Below, one piece after another: positions 1-11,353 of a DNA stretch of 64,000 bases. The notes below the pieces were generated by a model that worked only from the letters and a program-made list of their open reading frames with translations, was not told where the DNA came from and made no database searches. Position 1 is the stretch's first letter. Each line of letters opens with the position of its first letter. Made by a program: the position numbers and the translations under genes. Source of the stretch: VAZQ01 sp963712565 (GTDB lineage: Bacteria; Pseudomonadota; Alphaproteobacteria; Rhizobiales; Xanthobacteraceae); contig CAVQIP010000032.1 of the NCBI GenBank assembly GCA_963712565.1, positions 1-64,000 of the forward strand, written 5' to 3'.

Positions 1-1272
<1,272 letters not shown>

Positions 1273-1358
1273 GCGCGCTTCCTCCCCGGCCGCCAACTTC
1301 TATCCCCTCGTCGCCACTGGCAAAAGGACGCGACGCCACGGGCGGCGTCGGCGCGCAG

Positions 1359-1375
1359 TTTGGAATACGTATAAA
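1359..1375 (+). promoter_or_regulatory. Candidate iron control element (Irr-type) upstream of bfd/bfr
   Basis: The 17-base stretch TTTGGAATACGTATAAA resembles the rhizobial iron control element bound by Irr (TTTRGAA, short spacer, TTCYAAA). The left half matches fully and the right half only partly. It lies about 90 bases before the bfd start, where Irr-repressed or Irr-activated genes carry this site. This is a judgement by eye on one site; chance similarity is possible. Confidence 0.3.
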
Positions 1376-1461
1376 ATCAGCGTTTTGTTTTTGCCTGCCC
1401 CCATCGCCTCGTGTATCGATAGTTGCATAAAGAACTAACCTCCGGGACCGCCGCTTTCCCC

Positions 1462-1672
1462 ATGATCGTCTGTTCTTGCAACGTGCTGAGCGACCACGAC
1501 GTCCGCACGGCGCTGACCGCCGAGGAGACCCCGCGCACCACCGGCCAGGTCTATGGCTGCCTCGGCTGCAGCGCCCAGTGCGGGCGTTGCGCGCGCACCA
1601 TCCGCCGGATCATGGACGAGGCGCTCGCGGGCGCTTGCGGCTGTTGCGCCGAGCGGCCAGCACCGCGGCTGA
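1462..1672 (+). CDS. bfd: Bacterioferritin-associated ferredoxin (Bfd), 3' end uncertain
   Basis: Small [2Fe-2S] protein that reduces ferric iron in bacterioferritin so that it can be released. The N-terminus MIVCSCNVLSDHDVR and the CLGCSAQCGRCARTIRRIMDEAL stretch supply the four conserved cysteines of the BFD-like domain (C-x-C and C-x2-C types). The start at 1462 gives the family's usual N-terminus. The frame has no stop before the bacterioferritin start at 1816, far beyond the normal length of about 70 residues. A TGA at 1670-1672 in the next frame would end the protein at about 70 residues if one base has been inserted nearby, in keeping with the other indels in the window. The end coordinate is therefore an inference. 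Confidence 0.65.
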
Positions 1673-1815
1673 GCATCGGCATTCACAACGGCCGGTCGCG
1701 ATCGACAGCGGGATCGCTTGTCGCCCTTGTCGCCACGCGCGATATGCGCGAGCTTGGCGCTATTCCAATCTTGGCGATCCGTGATCGCAACCAGTCCAGC
1801 CAGGGAGTGCGGACC

Positions 1816-2308
1816 ATGAAGGGCGACGCCGAGAGTCATCGAGTACCTCAACCGCGGGCTGCGGCACGAGCTCACCGCGATCAACCAGTATTGGCTGCAT
1901 TACCGGCTGCTCGACAATTGGGGCTACAAGGCGCTGGCCAAGCAGTGGCGCAAGGAATTGATCGAGGAGATGGAGCACGCCGACAAGCTCGTCGAGCGCA
2001 TCATCTTCCTCGACGGCTTTCCCAACATGCAGGTGCTCGACCCGCTGCACATCGGCCAGAACGTGAAGGAGGTGCTCGACTGCGATCTCGCGGCCGAGAT
2101 GTCGGCGCGCGCGCTCTATCAGGAGGCGGCGACCCATTGCCATGCGGTCAAGGACTACGTCACCCGCGACCTGTTCGAGAAGCTGATGCACGACGAGGAA
2201 GAGCACATCGACTTTCTCGAGACCCAGCTCGACCTCGTCGCCAAGCTCGGCGTCGAGCTCTATGCCCAGCACCACATCGGCAAGGCCGACGACGATCACG
2301 CGAACTGA
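1816..2308 (+). CDS. bfr: Bacterioferritin, one frameshift near the start
   Basis: Heme-containing ferritin that oxidises and stores iron in a 24-subunit shell. Ferroxidase ligands are visible: a glutamate in RHELTAINQYW, EEMEHADK (E-x2-H), then the ALYQEA and MHDEEEHIDFLE helices. The start MKGDA is preceded by a GGAG ribosome site (1804-1807). The frame changes from 1 to 2 at about 1831-1835. The 493-base span is one more than a multiple of three, so a single inserted base explains it and the corrected protein is 163 residues, normal for the family. It follows bfd by about 140 bases, the usual functional pair. Confidence 0.9.
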
Positions 2309-2469
2309 AGGCGGCGGCGGAGCGATCGGCCGCCAGCCGTGCCGGCGCGGCGGGACGTTCCGCGCTCTGCCGCCGCCTGCCGCCCGTCGCAACGATCGGC
2401 GCGTTCGCGCCGGATGACGTGCGCGGTTGCGCCCCGCTTGACGGCGCCCGCCTCCTTCCCGTATGCCCG

Positions 2470-2520
2470 ACCGCGGGACACCCCTCCCCACCGAGGGGCG
2501 CCTATCTGGAAGGATAGACC
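2470..2520 (+). promoter_or_regulatory. serC leader RNA motif
   Basis: Two hairpins sit directly before the serC start codon. The first pairs CCCCTC (2481-2486) with GAGGGG (2493-2498). The second pairs CTATC (2502-2506) with GATAG (2513-2517) and encloses the GGA/AGGA ribosome-binding stretch three bases before ATG. Position, order and sequence agree with the serC RNA motif described upstream of serC-serA in alphaproteobacteria. The second stem could mask the ribosome site, implying translational control; the ligand or signal is not known to me. Confidence 0.75.
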
Positions 2521-3693
2521 ATGACCAGCACGATGCCCGCCGTGCGGCCGGCCGTTCCGCACTTCTCCTCCGGCCCCTGCGCCAAGCGCCCGGGTTGGAG
2601 CCTGTCAGCCCTCACCGACGCCGTGCTCGGACGCTCGCACCGGTCGAAGATCGGCAAGGCGAAGCTCAAGCGCGCGATCGATCTCACCCGCGAGGTGCTC
2701 GAAGTTCCCGCCGACTACCGCATCGCCATCGTGCCGGCTTCCGATACCGGTGCGGTCGAGATGGCACTGTGGTCGCTGCTCGGCGCGCGGCCGGTCACCA
2801 TGCTGGCCTGGGAATTGTTCGGCGAGGGCTGGGTAAGCGACGTCGCAAAGGAGCTCAAGCTCAGCAACGTCACCGTGCTCAAGGCCGGTTACGGCGAGCT
2901 TCCCGATCTCGCCAAGGTCGATCCGGCGTCCGACGTGGTGTTCACCTGGAACGGCACCACTTCGGGCGTGCGCGTTCCGAACGGCGATTGGATCGCCGCG
3001 GATCGGGCGGGTCTCACCATTTGCGATGCCACCTCCGCCTGCTTCGCGCAGGCGCTGGATTGGCGCAAGCTCGACGTCGTCACCTTCTCCTGGCAGAAAG
3101 CGCTCGGCGGCGAAGCGGCGCACGGCATGCTGATCCTGTCGCCGCGCGCGGTCGAGCGCCTGGAAAGCTATACGCCGCCCTGGCCGCTGCCGAAAATCTT
3201 CCGGCTCACCAAAGGCAACAAGCTCAACCAGGGCATCTTCGAAGGCGAGACCATCAACACCCCCTCGATGCTGTGCGTCGAGGATTATCTCGACACGCTC
3301 GCCTGGGCGAAATCGATCGGCGGGCTCAAGGCGTTGATGGCGCGCGCCGATGCCAATGCCAAGGCGGTCGCCGACTGGGTCGCGGTCACGCCGTGGATCG
3401 ATTTCCTCGCTCGCGATGCGGCGATCCGCTCGAACACTTCGGTCTGTCTGAAGGTGGTCGATCCGGCGATCGGCAAGCTTCCCGCCGAGGCGCAGGCGGC
3501 GTTCGTGAAGAGTATCGCCGCCGCCCTGGAGAAGGAGGGCGTCGCCTACGACATCGATGCCTATCGCGACGCTCCTGCCGGGCTGCGCATCTGGTGCGGC
3601 TCGACCGTCGAGCGCGCCGACGTGGAAGCGCTCACGGTCTGGCTCGATTGGGCCTTCGCCAAGAGCAAGGATGCGCTGCGCAAGGCGGCGTAA
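2521..3693 (+). CDS. serC: Phosphoserine aminotransferase SerC
   Basis: PLP-dependent cytosolic transaminase of serine biosynthesis (3-phosphohydroxypyruvate + glutamate to phosphoserine); it may also serve pyridoxal phosphate synthesis. The protein is 390 residues. The N-terminus has the substrate region HFSSGPCAKRPG, and the motif SWQKALGGEAAHG holds the PLP Schiff-base lysine at about residue 193. The long SerC form (SHRSKIGKAKL instead of the E. coli type) is the one common in alphaproteobacteria. The start follows the serC RNA by three bases. serA lies 123 bases downstream on the same strand, so the two probably form one serine operon. Confidence 0.97.
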   Translation: MTSTMPAVRPAVPHFSSGPCAKRPGWSLSALTDAVLGRSHRSKIGKAKLKRAIDLTREVLEVPADYRIAIVPASDTGAVEMALWSLLGARPVTMLAWELFGEGWVSDVAKELKLSNVTVLKAGYGELPDLAKVDPASDVVFTWNGTTSGVRVPNGDWIAADRAGLTICDATSACFAQALDWRKLDVVTFSWQKALGGEAAHGMLILSPRAVERLESYTPPWPLPKIFRLTKGNKLNQGIFEGETINTPSMLCVEDYLDTLAWAKSIGGLKALMARADANAKAVADWVAVTPWIDFLARDAAIRSNTSVCLKVVDPAIGKLPAEAQAAFVKSIAAALEKEGVAYDIDAYRDAPAGLRIWCGSTVERADVEALTVWLDWAFAKSKDALRKAA

Positions 3694-3701
3694 CGACTGC
3701 C

Positions 3702-3776
3702 GTCATTGCCGGGCTTGACCCGGCAATCCATCTTTTTCGCAAGAAGATGGATGCGCGGGTCAAGCCCGCGCATGAC
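3702..3776. repeat. REP-like palindromic repeat between serC and serA
   Basis: An extended imperfect inverted repeat: GTCATTGCCGGGCTTGACCC and AATCCATC on the left mirror TGGATGCGCGGGTCAAGCCC and GCATGAC on the right, with a short TTTTTCGCAAGAAG centre. This is the GTCAT...ATGAC palindromic intergenic repeat common in Bradyrhizobium-like genomes; a diverged member lies at 62267-62376. Transcribed, it would form a long hairpin between the serC and serA messages and could stabilise the upstream part. Confidence 0.8.
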
Positions 3777-3816
3777 AAGAACAGACACCGCATATCGCGT
3801 AGATAGGTCCTTGATC

Positions 3817-5403
3817 ATGCCTCCCAAAGTTCTCATCTCCGACGCGCTCTCTCCCGCCGCGGTGCAGATCTTCAAGGATCGCGGCATCGAGGTCGACTTC
3901 CAGCCCAAGCTTGGAGGCGACAAGGACCAGCTCGCCGAGCTGGTCGGCCATTTCGACGGCCTCGCCATCCGCTCGGCCACCAAGGTCACTTCCAAGATCT
4001 TGGACAAGGCGAAGAGCCTGAAGGTGATCGGGCGCGCCGGCATCGGCGTCGACAACGTCGACATCCCCGCCGCAACCGCCAAGGGCGTGATCGTGATGAA
4101 CACGCCGTTCGGCAATTCGATCACCACCGCCGAGCATGCGATCACGCTCATGCTGGCGCTGGCACGCCAGATCCCGCAGGCCGACGTTTCCACGCAGGCC
4201 GGCAAATGGGAGAAGAACCGCTTCATGGGCGTCGAGATCACCAGCAAGACGCTGGGCGTCATCGGCTGCGGCAATGTCGGCTCTATCGTGGCCAATCGTG
4301 CGATCGGACTGAAAATGAAGGTGATCGCCTATGATCCCTTTCTCGCGCCCGAACGGGCGGTGGAGCTCGGGGTGGAAAAGGTCGATCTTGCCGAACTGCT
4401 CAGGCGGGCCGATTTCGTGACGCTGCATACCCCGCTCACGGAAAAGACGAAAAGCATCATCGACGCCAAGGCGCTCGCGGCGATGAAGAAGGGCGTGCGC
4501 ATCATCAATTGCGCGCGCGGCGGGCTGGTCGACGAGGCGGCCCTGCGCGCCGCGCTCGATTCCGGCCACGTCGCTGGCGCCGCCTTCGACGTGTTCACCG
4601 AGGAGCCGGCAACCGACAATCCGTTGTTCGGCCATCCCAATGTGGTGTGCACCCCGCATCTCGGCGCCGCCACCACCGAGGCGCAGGAAAACGTCGCGCT
4701 GCAGATCGCCGAGCAGATGTCGGACTACCTGCTGCGCGGCGCGATCTCGAACGCCGTCAACTTCCCGTCGATCTCGGCCGAGGAGGCGCCGCGGCTGCGC
4801 CCCTTCATCGAGCTGGCGGAAAAGCTCGGCTCGTTCGCCGGCCAACTGACCGAGAGCGGCATCCACAAGGTGCAGCTGTCCTACGAAGGCCACGTCGCCG
4901 GCATGAATACCAAGGCGCTGACCTCGGCCGCCATCGCCGGGTTGTTGCGGCCGATGCTGCAGGACGTGAACGTGGTCTCCGCGCCGATCGTCGCCAAGGA
5001 TCGCGGTATCGTGGTCGAGGAGATGACGCGCGCGGCGGCGGGCGACTACGAGAGCCTGATCACGGTGACAGTGGTCACCGAGCGCCAGACGCGCTCGGTG
5101 TCGGGCACGGTCTTTGCCGACGGGCGCCCGCGCATCGTCAACATCAAGGGCATTCGCATGGACGCGGAATTCGGCCGGTCCATGATCTACATCACCAATC
5201 TGGACAAGCCCGGCTTCATCGGGCGGTTCTCGTCCACGCTGGGCGATGCCGGCATCAACATCGCGACCTTTCACGTAGGGCGCGACGCACCCGGCGGCAA
5301 CGCTATCGCCCTGATCGAGATCGACGGTGAATTGCCGCCGCAGGTGCTCGCCGCGGTGCGCGCGCTGCCGCAGGTGCAGCAGGCGCGACCGCTGAAGTTT
5401 TGA
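3817..5403 (+). CDS. serA: D-3-phosphoglycerate dehydrogenase SerA
   Basis: First step of serine synthesis: NAD-dependent oxidation of 3-phosphoglycerate. The protein is 528 residues, the long three-domain form. The substrate domain is followed by the NAD-binding motif GCGNVGS (about 150-156). Catalytic residues are visible: Arg234 in NCARGGLVDE, a Glu in FTEEPA and His281 in TPHLGAAT. The intervening domain runs roughly 310-450, and the C-terminal ACT domain (about 455-528) is the usual serine-sensing region. The start at 3817 gives the typical MPPKVLISD N-terminus; the open frame extends upstream into the palindromic repeat and was not used. Confidence 0.97.
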   Translation: MPPKVLISDALSPAAVQIFKDRGIEVDFQPKLGGDKDQLAELVGHFDGLAIRSATKVTSKILDKAKSLKVIGRAGIGVDNVDIPAATAKGVIVMNTPFGNSITTAEHAITLMLALARQIPQADVSTQAGKWEKNRFMGVEITSKTLGVIGCGNVGSIVANRAIGLKMKVIAYDPFLAPERAVELGVEKVDLAELLRRADFVTLHTPLTEKTKSIIDAKALAAMKKGVRIINCARGGLVDEAALRAALDSGHVAGAAFDVFTEEPATDNPLFGHPNVVCTPHLGAATTEAQENVALQIAEQMSDYLLRGAISNAVNFPSISAEEAPRLRPFIELAEKLGSFAGQLTESGIHKVQLSYEGHVAGMNTKALTSAAIAGLLRPMLQDVNVVSAPIVAKDRGIVVEEMTRAAAGDYESLITVTVVTERQTRSVSGTVFADGRPRIVNIKGIRMDAEFGRSMIYITNLDKPGFIGRFSSTLGDAGINIATFHVGRDAPGGNAIALIEIDGELPPQVLAAVRALPQVQQARPLKF

Positions 5404-5416
5404 AGGCCGCCCGGCG

Positions 5417-5626
5417 TCAGGCGCTGTGCGCGCCAATCGGATGAACGGCTTCGCGCGGCGAGCCGTTCGTTATCCGCACTTTCGTCGCCTCGGCGGCGGC
5501 GACTTCCAGGAGATAGGCGAGGTCGTCCAATTCGACCTTGCGGCACATTCTGCAGAGCTCTCTTGTCATCGTGGCAGCGTAGTGGGCGACTTGTGTCCTG
5601 CTTTCCATGACTCCCTCCAAGCTCAC
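5417..5626 (-). CDS. Small hypothetical protein convergent with serA
   Basis: A 69-residue open frame beginning MSLEGVMESRTQVAHY; a start at the internal Met (5608) is equally possible. It contains a CRMC cysteine pair and a predicted helical stretch (LDDLAYLLEVAAAEA). GGAG-like sequence lies in the bases before the start. It ends 13 bases from the serA stop. I do not recognise a family. The non-random composition and the tidy fit in the gap suggest a real gene, but a chance frame cannot be excluded. Confidence 0.45.
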   Translation of the reverse strand: MSLEGVMESRTQVAHYAATMTRELCRMCRKVELDDLAYLLEVAAAEATKVRITNGSPREAVHPIGAHSA

Positions 5627-6051
5627 CGGACGCGCGCGAGGATGGGAGACAACGATCTACGCTGATGTGAACTAGCTTACACAGCGGATGGATTCTTTCA
5701 GCGCCCGAGCGCATTCGAGCCGAATGCGATCCGGGTCTGACGCTGCGCTGGTGCGCCGGCGGCGTGCGCTTGCCAGCGGGCGCCCAGGCCCGCAGCGGCT
5801 GCCGCGATCTTGCCGCGAGATTGCCTTGGAGAGAGCGGAATCATCCGGTGTGGTTAGCGCGGCGCGACGGCAAGGGGTGAATAAGACCCGCAGAATCAGG
5901 CGGTTGGCGTAAGGACGGGGACCCCCGTCCCGGGCCCGCCACCTTGCCTGCATGGGCCTGATCCCTTACCCGTAGAGCCGCCGAAAGTCGGGCAAGCCTT
6001 TGTTGCGGCGAGGCTATCCCGGGCGTCGGCGACGCGAAGGAAAGGCGCCTC
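5627..6051. other. 425-base intergenic region before purA
   Basis: No convincing gene. It holds a perfect palindrome, GGACGGGG-AC-CCCCGTCC at 5913-5930, about 120 bases before the purA start, which could be a leader hairpin or protein-binding site. AAGGAAAGG at 6040-6048 is the purA ribosome site. Short plus-strand open frames here are arginine- and alanine-rich without start signals and look like chance. Confidence 0.5.
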
Positions 6052-7345
<1,294 letters not shown>

Positions 7346-7388
7346 ATTAAGCGGAATTCCGGACAAAGAACGAGTAAACTCAACTCCG

Positions 7389-9152
7389 ATGGCCGACTAT
7401 TACCCGCTCATCTCCCGCGCCGTCGCCGGTCTCGAAAAGAACAACGGCGAGAACCGGCGCGCGCTGTACGAACGCGCACGCGCGGCGCTACTGGCCCAGT
7501 TGCGCGGGGTGACGCCGGCCCTCGACGAGTCGGACATCACCCGCGAGCGCCTCGCGCTCGAGGAATCGATCCGCAAGGTGGAAGCTGAATCGGCGCGTCA
7601 GTTCGTCGAGGCCTCGCGCCAGATGTCGGCGGCCAGGATCCGCTCGGTCGAGTCGCGCGCAGCCGAAGCCCGCCAATGGAGCGAGTCGCCGGCTGCCAAG
7701 ATCCGTTCGAGCGAGCCGCGTCCGGCCGAGCCGCGCCAATGGCAAGAAGTCGAGCCGTCCGCTCCGTCGCCGCGGCGCTTCGTCAGTCCGCCGCAGGCCG
7801 CGCCGGAGAGCGCGCCGTCGCCGCCACAAGACGCACGCCGGCAGTGGCCGCCGTCGTCATCGCCGTCGCCGTCATCGCCGCCGCCCGATGGGCCGCCCTC
7901 CGATTCGATCCTCGACCAGCCGCCCGAGCCGCCGGCGCCCGCGCCGCCCTCGCGCCACCTGCTGCGCCGATTCTTGGGCGAGCGACGGATGCCGTCCGAC
8001 GGCGCCAGGGATTTCCGCCACGTCGCCGCCGGAAGCGACGAGGCCGGCGGTACTGCGCGCGCGGAAAAACCCGCGCGCGACGCGGTGCCGGCGCCCGATT
8101 TCGACCGTTCCCAGCGTGCCTACGACCGCACGCCGTTCGACCGTTCCGATGGCCGGATGTTCGAGCCGCAGGCGCCGCAGGAGCGCATGTTCGAGCCGGC
8201 GCCGCACGAGCCGCGGGCGCACGAGGACTTTTCGGAGCCGATGCTCGAATCGTCGTTCGCGCTCGACGACTCTCATCCGGCTCCGGCTCACGAGCGGCGC
8301 GTTCCGCCGCCTCCGATCGAGGACGAGGTCGAGTTCGAGGAGGCGGAGGAGGAAGAGGTGCGGCCGTCGCGGTCGTACCGCGATCTGATCAAGGGCCTGG
8401 TCGCGGCCGGTGTCGTCATCGCCATCGGCGGTCTGCTGCTGTGGCAGTGGCCGAACATGGTCGCGCTCTACCAGTCGTTCCGCACGCCGGCGGTCGAGAC
8501 CGCGCGCGATACGCCGCCCGCGACCACGCGTCCGAAGATCACCGACCGGATCGAGCCCGGCAGCCAGCAGGCTCCAGCCACGCCGGCGCCCGGGGCGCAG
8601 CCCGGCGCCGCAGCGGCGCAGAAGGTGGTGCTGTACGAGGAAGACCCCGCCGATCCCAACGGCAAGCGCTTCGTCGGTTCGGCAATCTGGCGGACCGAGA
8701 CCGTGACGCCCGGACCGGGACAGCCACCGGAGCTGGCGATCCGCGCCGATGTCGAGGTGCCTGAGCGCAAGCTCGCCATGACCTGGTCGCTCCGCCGCAA
8801 CACCGATAAGGGGCTGCCGGCGAGCCACACGGTCGAGATCATGTTCAAGCTGCCGGCCGATTTCCCCTCCGGCGGCATCTCCAACGTTCCCGGCATCTTG
8901 ATGAAGCAAGCCGAGCAGACGCGCGGCGTGCCGCTCGCCGGGCTCGCGGTCAAGGTCACGCCCGGCTTCTACCTGATCGGCCTCTCCAACCTGGAGGCCG
9001 ACAAGGAGCGCAATCTTCAATTGCTGAAAGAGCGCGCCTGGTTCGATATCCCGGTGGTCTACAACAACAACCGCCGCGCCATCCTCGCCATCGAGAAAGG
9101 CTCGCCCGGCGAGCGCGTTTTCGCCGACGCCTTCAAGGCTTGGAAGCAGTAG
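7389..9152 (+). CDS. Proline-rich single-pass membrane protein of unknown function
   Basis: A 587-residue protein. Residues 1-80 are helical and charged (MADYYPLISRAVAGLEKN...). Residues about 85-310 are a low-complexity region rich in Pro, Ser, Glu and Arg with short near-repeats (SRAAEARQW, PRPAEPRQW; then MFEPQAPQE, MFEPAPHEP). An acidic run precedes one transmembrane helix at about 334-352 (GLVAAGVVIAIGGLLLWQW). The C-terminal 230 residues look folded and begin after a Pro/Ala linker. Topology is probably cytoplasmic N-terminus and periplasmic C-terminus. It follows purA closely. I recognise it only as a hypothetical protein typical of this purA-rpoH neighbourhood. Confidence 0.85.
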   Translation: MADYYPLISRAVAGLEKNNGENRRALYERARAALLAQLRGVTPALDESDITRERLALEESIRKVEAESARQFVEASRQMSAARIRSVESRAAEARQWSESPAAKIRSSEPRPAEPRQWQEVEPSAPSPRRFVSPPQAAPESAPSPPQDARRQWPPSSSPSPSSPPPDGPPSDSILDQPPEPPAPAPPSRHLLRRFLGERRMPSDGARDFRHVAAGSDEAGGTARAEKPARDAVPAPDFDRSQRAYDRTPFDRSDGRMFEPQAPQERMFEPAPHEPRAHEDFSEPMLESSFALDDSHPAPAHERRVPPPPIEDEVEFEEAEEEEVRPSRSYRDLIKGLVAAGVVIAIGGLLLWQWPNMVALYQSFRTPAVETARDTPPATTRPKITDRIEPGSQQAPATPAPGAQPGAAAAQKVVLYEEDPADPNGKRFVGSAIWRTETVTPGPGQPPELAIRADVEVPERKLAMTWSLRRNTDKGLPASHTVEIMFKLPADFPSGGISNVPGILMKQAEQTRGVPLAGLAVKVTPGFYLIGLSNLEADKERNLQLLKERAWFDIPVVYNNNRRAILAIEKGSPGERVFADAFKAWKQ

Positions 9153-9212
9153 GCGGCGACGCGCTCATTGCAACGGCCGCCGTCGCGAAGACGGCCGTTC
9201 GTGTGAGTGCGA

Positions 9213-10121
9213 TCAATGCGCCGACAGCGCGGGCGCGGCCGGACGGGTTTCCATCGCCGCGATGCGGCTCTTCACCGCCCGCTGCACCTTCTCGAAGGCG
9301 CGCACCTCGATCTGACGAACGCGCTCGCGCGACACGCCGAATTCGGCGGCCAAATCCTCGAGCGTGATCGGGTCGTCGGCCAGCCGCCGCGCCTCGAAGA
9401 TGCGCCGCTCGCGCTCGTTGAGCACCGAGAGCGCCTCGCCCAGCGCCTTCCTGCGGTTGTCCGATTCCTCGCTCTCCGCCAGCCGCGTCTCCTGATCGGA
9501 GACCTCGTCGACCAGCCAGTCCTGCCACTCGCCGGAATCGCCCTCTTCGCGGATCGGGGCGTTGAGCGACACGTCGCCGCCGAGCCGGCGGTTCATGTCG
9601 ACCACGTCCTGCTCGGTCACGCCAAGCCGCCGGGCGATGAGCTTGACCTGGTCGGGGCGCAGGTCGCCGTCTTCCAGCGCCGAAATCTTGCTCTTGGCCT
9701 TGCGCAGGTTGAAGAACAGCTTCTTCTGATTGGCGGTGGTGCCCATCTTCACCAGCGACCACGAGCGCAGGATGTATTCCTGGATCGCCGCCTTGATCCA
9801 CCACATGGCGTAGGTGGCGAGGCGGAACCCTTTTTCCGGCTCGAACCGCTTGACCGCCTGCATCAGGCCGACATTGCCTTCCGAGATCACCTCGGAGATC
9901 GGCAGGCCATAGCCGCGATAGCCCATGGCGATCTTGGCGACCAGGCGCAAATGGCTGGTGACGAGCTTGTGCGCGGCGTCGCGGTCGCCGTGCTCGCGCC
10001 AGCGCTTGGCCAGCATGTATTCGTCCTGCGGTTCCAGCATTGGAAACCGCCGGATTTCCTCCAGATAACGGGTAAGGCCGGATTCGGCCGTCAGGATCGG
10101 CAAAGCCGCGGTACGGGCCAT
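9213..10121 (-). CDS. rpoH: RNA polymerase heat-shock sigma factor RpoH (sigma-32)
   Basis: Directs RNA polymerase to heat-shock and protein-quality promoters. The protein is 302 residues. Region 2 is clear (EGNVGLMQAVKRFEPEKGFRLATYAMWWIKAAIQEYI), followed by the RpoH-specific box QKKLFFNLR and region 4 with the helix-turn-helix LEDLAAEFGVSRERVRQIE. The start at 10121 gives MARTAALPIL and has GGAG upstream; a longer frame was not used because it lacks this signal. It lies 218 bases downstream of rluD on the same strand, with its own promoter probably in that gap. Confidence 0.96.
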   Translation of the reverse strand: MARTAALPILTAESGLTRYLEEIRRFPMLEPQDEYMLAKRWREHGDRDAAHKLVTSHLRLVAKIAMGYRGYGLPISEVISEGNVGLMQAVKRFEPEKGFRLATYAMWWIKAAIQEYILRSWSLVKMGTTANQKKLFFNLRKAKSKISALEDGDLRPDQVKLIARRLGVTEQDVVDMNRRLGGDVSLNAPIREEGDSGEWQDWLVDEVSDQETRLAESEESDNRRKALGEALSVLNERERRIFEARRLADDPITLEDLAAEFGVSRERVRQIEVRAFEKVQRAVKSRIAAMETRPAAPALSAH

Positions 10122-10279
10122 AGTAGCGCCCTCCAAAAGTTGGCCCCCGGATGGACCGGCGGGCGGAGCACACCGCCGCTCCCCGAGCCGACGGTGCCAG
10201 TCCTTGCTGCGACTGCGAAATGCGGATCGCAGGCGCACACATTACAGGACAAGCCGGGGCAAAAGGAAGTGAACTCGGC

Positions 10280-10295
10280 GTCACGTCGCCGTGAC
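10280..10295. promoter_or_regulatory. Perfect palindrome in the rluD-rpoH gap
   Basis: GTCACG-TCGC-CGTGAC is a perfect 6-base inverted repeat with a 4-base centre, about 160 bases before the rpoH start. It may be an operator or a small leader hairpin. No specific regulator is recognised, and in GC-rich DNA such a site can arise by chance. Confidence 0.25.
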
Positions 10296-10339
10296 CCCTG
10301 CGTGTGTGCCTAAGCCCTTGATTGGCCGAGCTTTCGCGG

Positions 10340-11353
10340 TCAGGCCGATGTGCCCTGTGCACCGAGGCTGTGGCGTAAACAAAGAAGATCGTCCGGCAGT
10401 TCCGATCGGAACTCCAGAACGTTGCCCTGCGATGGATGTTCGACAGCCAATAAATAGGCATGCAGGGCCTGTCTGCCAAGGGCCGCCAGCGCGGCGCGGG
10501 CCTCCGGCCGCAGTTGATTCGCCTTGCTCTTGAAGCCCGGGCCGTAGACGTCGTCGCCCAGGAGCGGATGTCCGATCGCGGCGAGATGGACGCGGATCTG
10601 GTGGGTGCGTCCGGTCTCGAGCCGGCAGGCGAGCAGGCTCGCCACCGGCGCACCATCGGCGCCGAGGTAGCGCTCGAGCACCTCCCAATGGGTGACCGCA
10701 GCGCGGCCGCCCGCGCGCACCGCCATCTTGTCGCGGGCGCGCGGGTGCCGGTCGATCGGCTTGTCGATGGTGCCGCGGGGGCGGTCGGGCACGCCCCAGA
10801 CGAAGGCGAGATAGCCGCGGCGCAGCGCGCCGGTGCGGCCGTGGTCGGCGAACTGGCGGCTGAGCGCGCGATGCGCGCGATCGGTCTTGGCGACCACCAG
10901 CAGGCCGGTGGTGTCCTTGTCCAGGCGATGCACGATGCCGGGCCGCTTGACGCCGCCCACCCCGGACAGGCTGTCGCCGCAATGGGCGATGAGCGCGTTG
11001 ACCAGCGTGCCGGTCCAGTTGCCGGCGGCGGGATGCACCACCAGCCCGGCCGGCTTGTCGATGACGATGATCTCGTCGTCCTCGAACACCACGTCGAGCG
11101 GGATGTTCTCCGGCCCCACCGTGACTTCTGCCGCGGCCGGCAGATCGAGCACGATGGTGCCGCCAGCGTTGACGCGGTGGCCCGGATCGCGGATCGTGGC
11201 GCCGTCGATCGCGACGCGGCCCGCCAGGATCAGCGCCTTGTGGCGCGAGCGCGACAGCTCGGCCACGCGCGCCGCTAGCACGCGGTCGAGCCGTTCGCCG
11301 GCGTCCTCGGCGGCGACCACCAGTTTCTCGCTGCGCCCCTGCGTCGAAGCCAT
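10340..11353 (-). CDS. rluD: RluD-family 23S rRNA pseudouridine synthase
   Basis: Isomerises uridines in 23S rRNA (helix 69 for RluD). The chosen protein is 337 residues. An S4 RNA-binding domain (ERLDRVLAARVAELSRSR...) precedes the catalytic domain, with motif HRLDKDTTGLLVVAKT carrying the catalytic Asp and LETGRTHQIRVHL near the C-terminus. The start at 11353 (MASTQGRSEK) fits the family; upstream sequence belongs to the oppositely oriented gene. Its ATG overlaps that gene's ATG within CATG. Whether the exact target is helix 69 or another site cannot be told from sequence alone. Confidence 0.93.
   Translation of the reverse strand: MASTQGRSEKLVVAAEDAGERLDRVLAARVAELSRSRHKALILAGRVAIDGATIRDPGHRVNAGGTIVLDLPAAAEVTVGPENIPLDVVFEDDEIIVIDKPAGLVVHPAAGNWTGTLVNALIAHCGDSLSGVGGVKRPGIVHRLDKDTTGLLVVAKTDRAHRALSRQFADHGRTGALRRGYLAFVWGVPDRPRGTIDKPIDRHPRARDKMAVRAGGRAAVTHWEVLERYLGADGAPVASLLACRLETGRTHQIRVHLAAIGHPLLGDDVYGPGFKSKANQLRPEARAALAALGRQALHAYLLAVEHPSQGNVLEFRSELPDDLLCLRHSLGAQGTSA

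Noticed and set aside
1462..2308. Natural Bfd-Bfr fusion protein
   Set aside because: bfr has its own ribosome site and start, and the region shows the same indel errors as its neighbours.
3760..5436. 558-codon open frame opposite serA
   Set aside because: Antisense shadow rich in His, Arg and Asp; serA is certain.
5688..5912. 75-codon plus-strand frame before purA
   Set aside because: Arg/Ala/Ser-rich, no ribosome site, no recognisable features.
9153..9212. Inverted repeat between the membrane protein gene and rpoH as a terminator
   Set aside because: The stem needs a three-base bulge and has no T run.
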